Shown in pieces: positions 1-7,897 of a DNA stretch of 13,334 bases. Every line of letters begins with the position of its first letter. The first letter of the stretch is position 1. The notes under the pieces are model-generated. The model did not search any database and was not told where the DNA came from. It saw only the letters and a program-made list of their open reading frames with translations. The stretch comes from Candidatus Nealsoniibacteriota bacterium (GTDB taxonomy: Bacteria > Patescibacteriota > Minisyncoccia > Minisyncoccales > PWPS01): positions 1 through 13,334 of the forward strand of contig PWII01000049.1 of NCBI GenBank assembly GCA_003561025.1. Reading direction: 5' to 3'. The translations under genes were made by a program, and so were the position numbers.

Positions 1-2
1 TG

Positions 3-725
3 TCTGATTTCAGTGTTCTTAATGATAACAATCACTGGCTTCAGATGGATAAGGTGGGACATGCGACTACTGCCTATCAAATTGGTGAGTATGGAATCAG
101 CCTGCTCAGGTGGGCCGGTATTAATGACAGAGAGGCAATATGGAAGGGAGGGTTATCTGGATTGGTGTTTCTGACAGGGATCGAGATTTTTGATGGTTTT
201 TCTGATGATTATGGTTTCTCATGGGGGGATCAGGCAGCGAATGTGTTTGGTTCTGCATTTGTTATTGGGCAGGAATTGCTGTGGAGAGAGCAGCGCATTC
301 GGTTGAAGTTTTCATATTTTCCCACCAGGTATGCCAGGTACAGGCCGGAATTATTGGGCAAAAATCCGGTTGAAACATGGCTCAAGGATTATAACGGTCA
401 AACGTACTGGCTGTCATTCAGTCCGGGATCTTTTGGAGAAAACATTTTGTTTCCCGAATGGTTATGTTTTTCATTTGGATATAGCGCCAGTGGGATGACG
501 GGAAGCTACAGGAACCCTGAATTCAATGAAGCAGGCACCTCAATACCGGAGTTTACAAGGTACCGGCAGTACTTTTTTTCGCTGGATTTGGATCTTACAA
601 GACTCGAACCCCGATCTGGTTTTCTGAAAACACTTTTCTCAACTTTTGGTTATATTAAATTTCCGTTCAGCACCCTGGAATATAATAAGATTGAGGGGTT
701 AAGATTCAGGCCTGTGTATTTCTAA
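3..725 (+). CDS. DUF2279 family protein (5' truncated by the window edge)
   Basis: The reading frame is open from base 3 through the first internal ATG (base 45) to TAA at 723-725. The codons before that ATG encode residues ending in NHWLQ, which run straight into MDKVGHA; this fits the conserved start of DUF2279 proteins, so the true start lies outside the window. The core DKxGHxxxxY signature is followed by a small-residue hydrophobic stretch (WKGGLSGLVFLTGIEIFDGF) and a DQAANVFG segment, both typical of the family. DUF2279 members are predicted envelope proteins or lipoproteins of unknown biochemical role; here the signal sequence would be in the missing part. The last 130 residues are rich in aromatic and beta-type segments. 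The gene converges on the minus-strand Rieske gene 60 bases away. The family call is from recall of the motif, with no function implied. Confidence 0.75.
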   Translation, partial: SDFSVLNDNNHWLQMDKVGHATTAYQIGEYGISLLRWAGINDREAIWKGGLSGLVFLTGIEIFDGFSDDYGFSWGDQAANVFGSAFVIGQELLWREQRIRLKFSYFPTRYARYRPELLGKNPVETWLKDYNGQTYWLSFSPGSFGENILFPEWLCFSFGYSASGMTGSYRNPEFNEAGTSIPEFTRYRQYFFSLDLDLTRLEPRSGFLKTLFSTFGYIKFPFSTLEYNKIEGLRFRPVYF

Positions 726-785
726 CTGATGCCGCAAGGATATGACATTCATTTTATGTACTATACGTGTAAAATTTATGGAACT

Positions 786-1199
786 CTATCCGGTTATTGT
801 AAGTACGTTTCCATCCCGGGTGACTGTATATTTTTTGACAGCAGTAGTGGCCGGACCCTGAAGTACTGAACCCTGGGCCGAAAAAACAGATCCGTGACAT
901 GGACATGGGAAATTGGTGTTTGCATGGCTGTAATTTATTGTACACCCCTGGTGTGTACATACTGATGAGAGGGCCACAAAAACTTCATTTCCGGTATTTG
1001 CTACGATTATGCCTTGAAGGGTAACCGAATTGCCTGCCGTTTTCAGTGTTGAATATTGGGATGAATCAAGATCAATGGTAATATCATCGCCGGGAAGCAG
1101 GATATCGTCATCTTCATCTTTGCTGCATGAAACTGCAAACGGAATTGCAATTGCCGCACCTGCCTGCATACTTCTGATTATAAACTTCCTTCTTTCCAT
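786..1199 (-). CDS. Rieske [2Fe-2S] lipoprotein with twin-arginine signal
   Basis: This 137-residue protein carries both Rieske cluster boxes: C81-T-H83-Q-G-C86 and C99-P-C101-H102-G-S. By analogy with bc1-type Rieske proteins, C81, H83, C99 and H102 would bind the cluster, and C86 and C101 would form the stabilising disulphide. The N-terminus has a twin-arginine motif (R3-R4-K-F-I), a hydrophobic stretch and a lipobox-like AVSC ending at C25, followed by an acidic linker (KDEDDD). This suggests Tat export of the folded cluster protein and lipid anchoring. It is short, with one Rieske domain and no catalytic domain, so it is probably an electron carrier; its partner is unknown. It is the last gene of the YceI/DUF5777/Rieske cassette, 22 bases after the beta-barrel gene, so co-transcription is likely. 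The domain call is firm; the physiological role is not known. Confidence 0.93.
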   Translation of the reverse strand: MERRKFIIRSMQAGAAIAIPFAVSCSKDEDDDILLPGDDITIDLDSSQYSTLKTAGNSVTLQGIIVANTGNEVFVALSSVCTHQGCTINYSHANTNFPCPCHGSVFSAQGSVLQGPATTAVKKYTVTRDGNVLTITG

Positions 1200-1221
1200 A
1201 TTGTTTTAGTTTTATTGATAA

Positions 1222-2085
1222 TCAAAGATAAAATACACGGGTAATAGTGAACCCGAAGAAAATGTCTCCTTTCTCCCATTTGCCCGATGTGTTGGCGAGC
1301 CAGGCCTTGTCTGCTATTCCCTGGGTGTTGGAAAAGAAAAGCTGGAAAACATGGCCTCCTGTCTCTATGTCAAATCCGGCTGAAACCGGATTGGTACGCT
1401 CAATGCCACCGTCAACGACGGAAGGTATGTACTCCAGGTTAAGGTGAGTCATTGGCGTCAGCCTTATCCTGGCGGCAGTCCCCAGCGAAAGGTGACTGAC
1501 GGAACTCCCGGTTTCAGGCAGCAAGCTGCTCGTTAGCCATATAGGGCTTATCTGTATGGAAAACAGTTCCGAAAATTTCCTGCTTACCATAAGCTGGTGA
1601 ATATAGCTTGTCCTGTCAAAGAAATTATCGTAATCGGCAGGGTAAATGTTTCTTAAACTTGCGTGAGAAGCGGATAGATAGTAGCTCAGGCTTACGGGGG
1701 ACTGCAACGTGCCGTCCTGTGTTATTATTCTGGCCTTGAGATATCCATCCCATGTTTTCTGGTAACTGCTGCGCCCTATACCTGCTGCAAGCCACGAATT
1801 TATCCCGTAATCAAGGCCAAGCCGTATGGTGGCTATGTCCAGGCCGAACATTTCATAAAACCCCGAGCGGATATTGCCGAACCGGTGCCCTATGGTAAAG
1901 ATCAGTTCTCCCTGGTAGGGATTCTCAACTGACTGCATATTTACAATGCGAGTGCTTCTAAAAGTCTTGATGGCAAGTGCTTCACTATCGTCCCAGTCGC
2001 CGAGCCGGTCGAAGAGGTCGTCAGTCGTTTGGCCATTCACAAAACTGCCTGCTAAAATCAAAAAGATCAGAAATAGTAGCTTCAT
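1222..2085 (-). CDS. DUF5777 family beta-barrel outer-membrane protein
   Basis: The 287-residue product starts with a clear Sec signal peptide (MKLLFLIFLILAGSFVNG, probable cleavage before Q19). The rest is a series of alternating amphipathic strands ending in an aromatic C-terminus (ITRVFYL), the pattern of an outer-membrane beta-barrel. The sequence around residues 93-125 (GLDYGINSWLAAGIGRSS and the following YQKTWDGYLK) matches what I recall of the DUF5777 family in Bacteroidota; biochemical function is unknown. It lies between the YceI-like gene (65 bases upstream) and the Rieske gene (22 bases downstream), all on the minus strand. The context suggests a shared envelope or redox-related task, perhaps passage or sensing of a small hydrophobic or oxidised substrate, but that is inference. 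The start is the only one that places the signal peptide at the N-terminus. Confidence 0.8.
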   Translation of the reverse strand: MKLLFLIFLILAGSFVNGQTTDDLFDRLGDWDDSEALAIKTFRSTRIVNMQSVENPYQGELIFTIGHRFGNIRSGFYEMFGLDIATIRLGLDYGINSWLAAGIGRSSYQKTWDGYLKARIITQDGTLQSPVSLSYYLSASHASLRNIYPADYDNFFDRTSYIHQLMVSRKFSELFSIQISPIWLTSSLLPETGSSVSHLSLGTAARIRLTPMTHLNLEYIPSVVDGGIERTNPVSAGFDIETGGHVFQLFFSNTQGIADKAWLANTSGKWEKGDIFFGFTITRVFYL

Positions 2086-2150
2086 TTGTGTTTAATATTA
2101 AAATACCTGCGGCCCGGTAGTTAATTAAAATCTGCCTGTAAAGTCAGACA

Positions 2151-2702
2151 CTAATTGACCGGAGCAAGCCTCAGGTTGACTGTAACTTCGATAGTTTCGG
2201 CAATATTCCTTATAAGCAGCCTCGGTATTCTGATATCGTAATCTTCAAGCCTTACATCAAATACTGCATTGCAGATCAGGTGCGGGCCCTGCCGGGAGAC
2301 TGAACCGGCAATTTCAACATCTCTTGTAACACCATGGATCGTAAGCGACCCTTTTACCGTTACCTCTGCTTTAGAACTCCCGTCCCGTATCTCTTCAAAA
2401 TTTTCAACTGATCCGGTAAGCCGGGCTTCGGGATAAATATGCGATTCCATATAATTTTCATTGAAATGCTTCTGCATAAGGGACTTTTCAAACTGGAAAT
2501 CTTCTATCCGCAACCGTACCGCAACCTCCCCGGTTGAATTGTCGAGTACTGCCTGCACCCTGCTATTGTCTGCTTTTATGTCTTCAAGGGGGGCCGATGA
2601 GAAAAAAGATATAGTTCCCTCACGGGTTATATAAGAGGACTGGGCATTAACGTTGGCTAAGATACCCGTCACTATGAGCGATATGAGTAATAGCCTTGTC
2701 AT
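2151..2702 (-). CDS. YceI-like periplasmic lipid-binding protein
   Basis: This 183-residue protein has a Sec signal peptide (residues 1-20, ANA before Q21). The following domain has the YceI layout: an early strand (ITREGTISFFSSAPLEDIKA), the FNENYMESHIYPEARLTG region around residues 80-97, and the hallmark L120-T-I-H-G-V-T126 with the alternating strands that follow. YceI proteins form lipocalin-like barrels that bind polyisoprenoids or other amphiphiles such as quinones. Length is normal for the family. It is the first gene of the minus-strand cassette with the DUF5777 barrel and Rieske protein, so the operon promoter should lie just upstream (2703-2750, minus strand), but I found no convincing -7/-33 pair there. 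An isoprenoid-quinone binder next to a Rieske carrier would make biochemical sense, though this is inferred. Family call strong, ligand unknown. Confidence 0.88.
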   Translation of the reverse strand: MTRLLLISLIVTGILANVNAQSSYITREGTISFFSSAPLEDIKADNSRVQAVLDNSTGEVAVRLRIEDFQFEKSLMQKHFNENYMESHIYPEARLTGSVENFEEIRDGSSKAEVTVKGSLTIHGVTRDVEIAGSVSRQGPHLICNAVFDVRLEDYDIRIPRLLIRNIAETIEVTVNLRLAPVN

Positions 2703-2723
2703 AGTGCCGTTGATTTATTTTAA

Positions 2724-2909
2724 GTAACAATTTTTTACGGGGTTTTGTTCAATGCATGGGTTTATGACATAGCTGTTGAAAATTATCCAGGCAGTCAATA
2801 TGATCTTTTTATTGAGCTATCCGGGTTGATTGATTTACCGGTTGACCTTATTTTTATGGAAAGGTCCCACTTCATTGACCATATCAGGGAAAATTGGATC
2901 AGAGTTTTT
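2724..2909 (+). pseudogene. Remnant of a small MNT-type nucleotidyltransferase gene
   Basis: In this frame the translation contains YDIAVENYPGSQYDLFIELS and then LIDLPVDLIFMERSHFIDHI, ending RENWIRVF. This resembles the second half of minimal nucleotidyltransferases (MntA/HI0073 type): a D-I-A-V strand, a helix, then a (L)PVDLI strand and a helix-strand ending with R-E-x-(G)-I-x-V. The N-terminal part with the G-S-x-x-x-(R)-G loop is missing or mangled (LFNAWVYD where a GS loop is expected). The frame has a TAA at 2721 and no ATG, only a TTG at 2745, and downstream codons (to 3094) match nothing I recognise. No HEPN-domain partner is visible. The likely reading is a truncated relic of an antitoxin-like gene; a chance resemblance remains possible. 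Confidence 0.45.
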
Positions 2910-3171
2910 AAATATCTGCGTACTTCAAGGTCTTATGCTACTTCGAGCTTTTATAGCACCAACTCGTGTATGGAAGTGGTTACGGATCACTACCGGACAA
3001 GTGGAGGTCCACGTAAGTGCGACAGTCATAAATCAGGTTTTAGGCAGTATTTTCTCAAAATTCTGGGAAAAGGCGGAGGCAAAGGTGTCTGACTAACTTC
3101 AGAAATATGCGATTGATCATGTAATTATGGGGATTGACCAAAATTCTCAGGTAGAGGTTGAACATTAAGTA

Positions 3172-3183
3172 TTTTTTTTTTTT
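3172..3183. repeat. Homopolymer of 12 T upstream of the operon promoter
   Basis: Twelve consecutive T residues are read directly from the sequence. The run ends 19 bases before the TACATTTG element at 3203, so it covers the place where a -33 element would be expected. A tract like this can act as an AT-rich upstream element or change length by slippage. No GC-rich stem precedes it, so it does not look like an intrinsic terminator for + strand transcription. Confidence 0.5.
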
Positions 3184-3202
3184 ATCTTGATGCACTAATA
3201 TT

Positions 3203-3210
3203 TACATTTG
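3203..3210 (+). promoter_or_regulatory. Putative Bacteroidota-type -7 promoter element (TACATTTG)
   Basis: TACATTTG matches the TAnnTTTG consensus recognised by the primary sigma factor of Bacteroidota. It lies in the non-coding stretch before the first gene of the polysaccharide operon. A TTTG -33 element at standard spacing is absent, and the T-run occupies that position. A transcript from here would carry an untranslated leader of about 140 bases. It is the best candidate promoter for the whole + strand locus, but an 8-base degenerate match is weak evidence alone. Confidence 0.4.
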
Positions 3211-3355
3211 CGGGTAATCATATATATCTGATACCTGCATGCCCATGGCCCTCAAATACAATGTTTTCTAAATGTCTGTGGCTGAGGTGGCGAAGCAATG
3301 GATATGAACCGAAATATAAACACATTCAGCTAACCAATAACCATTAATTATAGTT

Positions 3356-4159
3356 ATGAAATCCAAACCACAAACCTGCCTGAACAAAATCAGGACATTT
3401 ATTCTAACGGTCTTAGCAGCAACACTCTTCTTTGGATCCTGCACACCCCCTAGCAGGCTGACATATATACAAGATATACAGAATCTTGGGGATGCATTAG
3501 AGGTCGTCAAGGAAGAATACAGGCTAAAGCCCGGTGATATTCTTCATGTAAGGATCATGTCGGCCGATCCTGAAACCGATGATATCTTTAATCTCGATGC
3601 CACAAGAAGATTCGCTGCACCCCGGGGTGGTACAGTGGGTGATCAGCAAATGTTCCTATTTGGCTATACTATCAATACTCTCGGAGAAATCCATCTGCCT
3701 GTCATTGGCAACGTAAGTGTTGCCGGTCTGAGCCTGGACGAGGCCCATAACAGGATAAAGGAGATGGCTGCCGAATATATAATCGATGCAGCATTGTCTG
3801 TCAAGATTGTCAACTTTTCGGTTACAGTGCTTGGCGAGGTGAGAAACCCGGGCAGCTTTTATATATATGATCACGAATTTACGGTAATGGGTGCTTTGGG
3901 ACTGGCGGGCGATCTGACCGACTACGGTAACCGCAATATACATGTGGTGCGGCGGACGGATGATGGACTGCAATTTCACAGGCTAGATATAACCGACCGG
4001 TCATCAGTATCCTCTGAATTGTATTACCTGCAGCCTAATGACCTGATATATGTAGAGCCTTTGCTTGCGAAAAGGTTCGGTTTTGCCCAGTTCCCATTCG
4101 GGGTTTTTTTCTCTGCCATATCAACAACATTACTTCTAATTAGTTTTATAACACAATAA
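3356..4159 (+). CDS. wza: Polysaccharide export outer-membrane lipoprotein (Wza-like)
   Basis: This 267-residue protein would form the outer-membrane export channel for capsule or exopolysaccharide. It starts with a lipoprotein signal (hydrophobic 13-26, lipobox F-G-S-C29). The polysaccharide-export domain follows, beginning EEYRLKPGDILHVRI at residues 53-67, then the LGEIHLPVIGNVSVAGLSL segment (109-127). An SLBB-type domain begins at VTVLGEVRNPGSF (156-168) and runs to NDLIYVEP (228-235). A hydrophobic C-terminal helix (about 247-265) is typical of the shorter Bacteroidota versions, which lack the extra domains of E. coli Wza. The stop overlaps the next ATG in TAATG at 4157-4161, implying translational coupling with the Wzc-like kinase, its expected partner across the periplasm. 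It is first in the operon, about 140 bases after the putative promoter. Confidence 0.93.
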   Translation: MKSKPQTCLNKIRTFILTVLAATLFFGSCTPPSRLTYIQDIQNLGDALEVVKEEYRLKPGDILHVRIMSADPETDDIFNLDATRRFAAPRGGTVGDQQMFLFGYTINTLGEIHLPVIGNVSVAGLSLDEAHNRIKEMAAEYIIDAALSVKIVNFSVTVLGEVRNPGSFYIYDHEFTVMGALGLAGDLTDYGNRNIHVVRRTDDGLQFHRLDITDRSSVSSELYYLQPNDLIYVEPLLAKRFGFAQFPFGVFFSAISTTLLLISFITQ

Positions 4160-6552
4160 TGAAACCAACACCAAATAACCATAAACTTTCTCCGCGGGAT
4201 GACAGCGTTTCACTAGGCAAGTTATTGCTAAAATTGCGCCCGCACTGGCCTATATTTGTGATATGTGTTATCCTTGGACTTACGATAGCAAATTTGGTAA
4301 ATAAGGTTAAACAACCTGTTTACCATGTCAATTCTACAATGCTTATCCAGGAAAACCGTAATATCATACCCTTTTCTCAGGATAGGGAAATGGCAACAAG
4401 GAGGAGTGTTGACAACGTTCACAACGAGACAGCCATATTGGAATCATTTTCCCTCATTGATTCGGCGCTGAATAAAATGCATGTTGAGGTTACTTACTAT
4501 GAGGCAGGCCGCATATTTGGTTCTTCCCTCCGTAAAGAGATATACCTTGATGCACCTTTCAGGGTAAGTTTTGACAGGGATCATCCCCAGCCTTACAAAG
4601 AAATATTTACGCTGAATATTATTGATGAAGACTGGTATTATTTGTCTGGGATAAAAGGGCTGGAGGGTTTGAGCGAAAACAAACAGTATTTATTCGGACA
4701 AAAGGTTGAGGGGGAAAGCCACTCTTTCACCATAAGCAGAGTGGCACCGTATAACAAAGAAGTGCATGACAATAAATCCTACGAGTTTTTCTTAAACAAT
4801 CCATCTGGTCTTTCGGAAACCTATAAACGCAATCTTATTATCACGCCACTTTCTCTTAACTCTAACATATTCGACATATCTTTTGAATCAACCAACCTGC
4901 AGAGAGGGATTGAATTTGTCGATATGCTCACCAGCACCTTTATCAGCCAGAATCTGAAGAAAAAGAATTTGGTTGCGCAAAATACAGTTCAGTTTATTGA
5001 AAACCAGATTGCCCTGACTGCCGGAAACCTTTCTGCTACAGAGGGCAGACTGCAGAGTTTCAGGGAAAGGGAAAAACTTATGGACATTGGTTTAATTGGG
5101 ACTCAACTCGTTGAAGAATTGCAGGAGCTTGATAAAGAGAAAAGCGCAGAGGAGGTTAAACTTAGTTATTACAATTTCCTGCAGGATTACGTGAGCGACA
5201 AACGTGACTTCAGCGAGGTTTTCGGACCATCGGCTATTGGTATTGAAGACCCAATGCTTAACAGCCTGCTGGCAGAGCTAACAAGGCTTCATACAGAAAG
5301 AGGCAGGTTGTTGCTTAATACCACCGAAAGAAGTCCTGCAGTAGTGGCAATTGATCAAAACATTACACAGGTCAAGGCTACCCTGGAAGAGAATTTAAAG
5401 AATATAAAAGCAGCATCTGGGATATTGATGGATGACCTTAACCGGCGAATAAACCGGCTCGAAGAGCGCATAACCCAAATGCCGAGTACGGAGAGGGAGC
5501 TAATAGGAATACAGCGTATGTTCAACATTACCGATGCCACCTATAATTTTCTTCTGGAAAAACAGGCCGAGGCGGGTATTGCCCTTGCTTCGAACGTTCC
5601 TGACCATCAAATTATCGATGAGGCCCGCTTTGTAACCATAGTTTCACCCATGCCGAAACTTAACTATACAATCGGGCTTATGCTTGGGCTAATCCTGCCT
5701 TTGATCACTCTGTTGGTGCGTGACAGCCTCAATACCCGAATTATAAATAAGGAACAGGTAACCAGCGCCGTTAATTTTCCACTAATAGGCATTATCCCGC
5801 GGCATAAACAATCCACAAATGGCAATGACCTGGTTATATTCGATGATCTTTTTTCCCCGGTAGCAGAATCGTTCAGAAATATTCGATCAAATCTGCACTT
5901 TTTTTCGCCGAAGAAACAAAACAACCTTATAGTAGTCACTTCTACCCGGTCTGCCGAGGGGAAGACCTTTACCGCCATCAACCTTGCGGCAGTTTTGGCC
6001 ACTTCTAAAAACCGCACCCTATACATCGATGCGGACATCCGAAAGACCCAACCTAACCAGTATACAAAAGATATGAAGGAATTCGGACTTTCAAACTACC
6101 TTATAGGGAGGGCCGATTTGGATGCGGTTATTAATGTCAGCAAATATAACGAGTACCTGCATATTATGAACAGCGGCATTAAATCTCCCAACCCGGTCGA
6201 GTTGATTGAAAGTGAGGCGATGACACGGTTGCTGAATGAGGAACTTAATGATTTCGAATATATTATAGTTGACACTTCCCCAGTTGGTATGGTTGCAGAT
6301 GCCAAATCACTTATGGCCCTGGCCAGAATTAACTTATTTGTTACCCGCCATAACTTCAGTCAGCAAGCCGACCTGGATTTTATAACAGAGTATTGTAATA
6401 CAGCCGGCCTGAAAAACATTGTGTTAGTCATAAATGACGTCAAACAGAGCCAAAATGGCTACGGGATTGGATATGGCTTTGGATACGGAATGGGATACAG
6501 TAATGATCAGGAATCAAAAAAGAAAAAGAAATATGCGTTTTTTTGGAGATAG
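4159..6552 (+). CDS. wzc: Chain-length regulator and tyrosine autokinase (Wzc-like BY-kinase)
   Basis: At 797 residues this is a full-length fused Wzz/BY-kinase. A Wzz-type region spans two membrane helices (about 31-47 and 502-520) enclosing a large periplasmic part with coiled-coil stretches around residues 270-460. The cytoplasmic kinase has Walker A S595-TRSAEGKT603, Walker A' L621-Y-I-D-A-D-I-R-K629 and Walker B Y701-I-I-V-D-T-S-P708. The tail carries the autophosphorylation cluster Y768, Y772, Y776 and Y780, spaced every four residues among glycines, then a lysine-rich end and Y792. It controls polymer length and couples synthesis to export through cycles of Tyr phosphorylation. No Wzb-like phosphatase gene is in the window. 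The start overlaps the upstream export gene by one base, and the end overlaps the flippase gene. Confidence 0.95.
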   Translation: MKPTPNNHKLSPRDDSVSLGKLLLKLRPHWPIFVICVILGLTIANLVNKVKQPVYHVNSTMLIQENRNIIPFSQDREMATRRSVDNVHNETAILESFSLIDSALNKMHVEVTYYEAGRIFGSSLRKEIYLDAPFRVSFDRDHPQPYKEIFTLNIIDEDWYYLSGIKGLEGLSENKQYLFGQKVEGESHSFTISRVAPYNKEVHDNKSYEFFLNNPSGLSETYKRNLIITPLSLNSNIFDISFESTNLQRGIEFVDMLTSTFISQNLKKKNLVAQNTVQFIENQIALTAGNLSATEGRLQSFREREKLMDIGLIGTQLVEELQELDKEKSAEEVKLSYYNFLQDYVSDKRDFSEVFGPSAIGIEDPMLNSLLAELTRLHTERGRLLLNTTERSPAVVAIDQNITQVKATLEENLKNIKAASGILMDDLNRRINRLEERITQMPSTERELIGIQRMFNITDATYNFLLEKQAEAGIALASNVPDHQIIDEARFVTIVSPMPKLNYTIGLMLGLILPLITLLVRDSLNTRIINKEQVTSAVNFPLIGIIPRHKQSTNGNDLVIFDDLFSPVAESFRNIRSNLHFFSPKKQNNLIVVTSTRSAEGKTFTAINLAAVLATSKNRTLYIDADIRKTQPNQYTKDMKEFGLSNYLIGRADLDAVINVSKYNEYLHIMNSGIKSPNPVELIESEAMTRLLNEELNDFEYIIVDTSPVGMVADAKSLMALARINLFVTRHNFSQQADLDFITEYCNTAGLKNIVLVINDVKQSQNGYGIGYGFGYGMGYSNDQESKKKKKYAFFWR

Positions 6553-7897
6553 CTTAATAATCCTTGAGAGTTATTGGGATTCTATCTTCGACAACGACAC
6601 AAGTTTTCGTAAAAAAATTACCGGTCTGGTTAACAATTCTTTCATTAAAAATGTATCGATTGTTGCCAGCGGTTCGGTAGTGGCTCAGTTGATCGGGATC
6701 GCTTTTTCACCGGTCATCACACGGTTATACGGACCTGAAGCATTCGGGATCCTTGGGGTTTTTCTAGCAAGCTCCGCAATAATAGTAACTGTAAGTTCTC
6801 TTACTTACCAGATAGCAATAGTTCTTCCTAAAAAGGATGATGATGCAAAAGCTATAGCTGTTCTATCCTTTATTATTGCCGCTGCCATTTCTTCGGGAAT
6901 TGCGCTGATTTTATTTCTATTCAGACAACCATTAATTTCATTACTTCACCTTGAAGAGATATCTTCGTTTATATTTCTGATACCTGTTTTCATACTTTTT
7001 ACTGCTTCTCACAAAATAGTTGAGCAATGGATTATCAGAAAGGGTGAATTCAAAAAGAAGGCAAAAGTAGGCATAGTACAGTCGTTAATCGTGAATACAT
7101 CAAAAAGCGGCATCGGACTGATACATCCAGGGGCGTTGATATTAGTCAGTATATCAACCTTTGGCCATTTGCTGCATGCTTTTATGCTAAGCTGGACCCT
7201 CACGAAAAAGAAGCACTCTTCCCACGGTTTAAAGAATGCATCCTGGTTAAGATTTTCAAGTATTAAAGAGGCAGCCTTCCGGCACAAGGATTTTCCTGTA
7301 TACAGGGCACCACAAGCGTTTCTGGGAGCGTTCACCAAGAATTTACCCATGATTATTATCGCCAGTTTCTTTGGACCTGTTTATGCTGGTTTTTATGCGC
7401 TGGGGCAAAAAGTAATAAAACACCCGGCCGGAATTATTTCAGATTCGGTAGGGAAAGTGTTTTACCCCTGGATATCCAAAGCATTTAACGAGGGTAAGAA
7501 TATAAAATTATTGTTAACGAAAGCAACCCTGGCGCTCGCAGGTATTGGAATTATTCCGTTTGGAGCAATAATTTTATTTGGTCCGTCGCTTTTCGGGTTC
7601 ATCTTCGGCAATGAATGGGTCAACGCAGGTGAGTATTCAAGATGGTTGTCGGTTTGGATTTTTTTTGATTTTATCAGGGTTTCGGCGATACAGACAATTC
7701 CGGTCATCGGGATTCAGAGCTTTTTCCTTATTTATACAACAGTATCCACTGTAATAAGGGTTTCAGCTCTTTTCCTCGCGGCATTAATCATAAAGGATGC
7801 AGTATTAACAGTTGCTGTGTTCAGCATTGTAAGTGGTTTACTAAGTCTGTTGTTGCTGCTTGTAACTATTTCTAAATGTAATATAAAAGCCGTTTAA
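6533..7897 (+). CDS. wzx: Polysaccharide repeat-unit flippase (Wzx-like, MOP superfamily)
   Basis: This integral membrane protein has about 12 hydrophobic segments. Its N-terminal IKNVSIVASGSVVAQLIGIA, then SPVITRLYGPEAFGILGVF, is the classic opening of O-antigen/capsule flippases, which move undecaprenyl-PP-linked repeat units across the inner membrane. The start is set at ATG 6533 (MRFFGDSL), giving 454 residues, a normal family length. In-frame ATGs further upstream (6434, 6455, 6473, 6503) would lie inside the Wzc Gly/Tyr-tail codons and add a meaningless extension. The chosen start follows an A/G-rich run and overlaps wzc by 20 bases. The stop overlaps the next ATG (TAATG at 7895-7899). 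A basic stretch (LTKKKHSS) sits in a middle loop. Confidence in the family is high; the substrate cannot be read from sequence. Confidence 0.9.
   Translation: MRFFGDSLIILESYWDSIFDNDTSFRKKITGLVNNSFIKNVSIVASGSVVAQLIGIAFSPVITRLYGPEAFGILGVFLASSAIIVTVSSLTYQIAIVLPKKDDDAKAIAVLSFIIAAAISSGIALILFLFRQPLISLLHLEEISSFIFLIPVFILFTASHKIVEQWIIRKGEFKKKAKVGIVQSLIVNTSKSGIGLIHPGALILVSISTFGHLLHAFMLSWTLTKKKHSSHGLKNASWLRFSSIKEAAFRHKDFPVYRAPQAFLGAFTKNLPMIIIASFFGPVYAGFYALGQKVIKHPAGIISDSVGKVFYPWISKAFNEGKNIKLLLTKATLALAGIGIIPFGAIILFGPSLFGFIFGNEWVNAGEYSRWLSVWIFFDFIRVSAIQTIPVIGIQSFFLIYTTVSTVIRVSALFLAALIIKDAVLTVAVFSIVSGLLSLLLLLVTISKCNIKAV

Larger units (their letters stand above)
2910..3355. other. Gene-free boundary region and leader of the polysaccharide operon
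   Basis: No convincing gene is seen here. Two overlapping + frames stay open to about base 3096, but their translations (for example the segment with TRVWKWLRITTGQ) match no family I recognise and lack good starts; they may be further decayed sequence. From 3097 to 3355 the sequence is AT-rich and non-coding, with a T12 run, a TAnnTTTG promoter element and a leader of about 140 bases before the export-lipoprotein gene. I found no NusG-like antiterminator gene and no strong hairpin terminator. Confidence 0.5.

Noticed and set aside
751..775. ATTTTA/TAAAAT inverted repeat between the convergent DUF2279 and Rieske genes
   Set aside because: Only six A-T pairs plus G-U wobbles and no T-run; too weak to call a terminator, although a terminator is expected in this 60-base gap.
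1223..1230. TATCTTTG on the minus strand, matching TAnnTTTG before the Rieske gene
   Set aside because: It overlaps the last codons and stop of the DUF5777 gene (TAT CTT TGA) and lacks a -33 element. With a 22-base gap inside a likely operon, a chance match is more probable.
2830..3096. 88-residue + strand open frame overlapping the nucleotidyltransferase remnant
   Set aside because: It has no recognisable motif and no convincing ribosome-binding context, and it lies out of frame with the sequence that does resemble a family.
3286..3295. GGTGGCGAAG, resembling the JUMPstart/ops element GGCGGTAG
   Set aside because: It differs from the core at several positions, and ops elements belong to RfaH systems of Gammaproteobacteria, not to this type of genome.
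3268..3510. 80-residue minus-strand open frame over the leader and the start of the export lipoprotein gene
   Set aside because: It overlaps the signal-peptide codons of a well-supported gene on the other strand, and its translation shows no domain pattern.
6434..6532. N-terminal extension of the flippase from earlier in-frame ATG codons
   Set aside because: This stretch is the shifted-frame reading of the kinase Gly/Tyr tail. The flippase family begins near ATG 6533.
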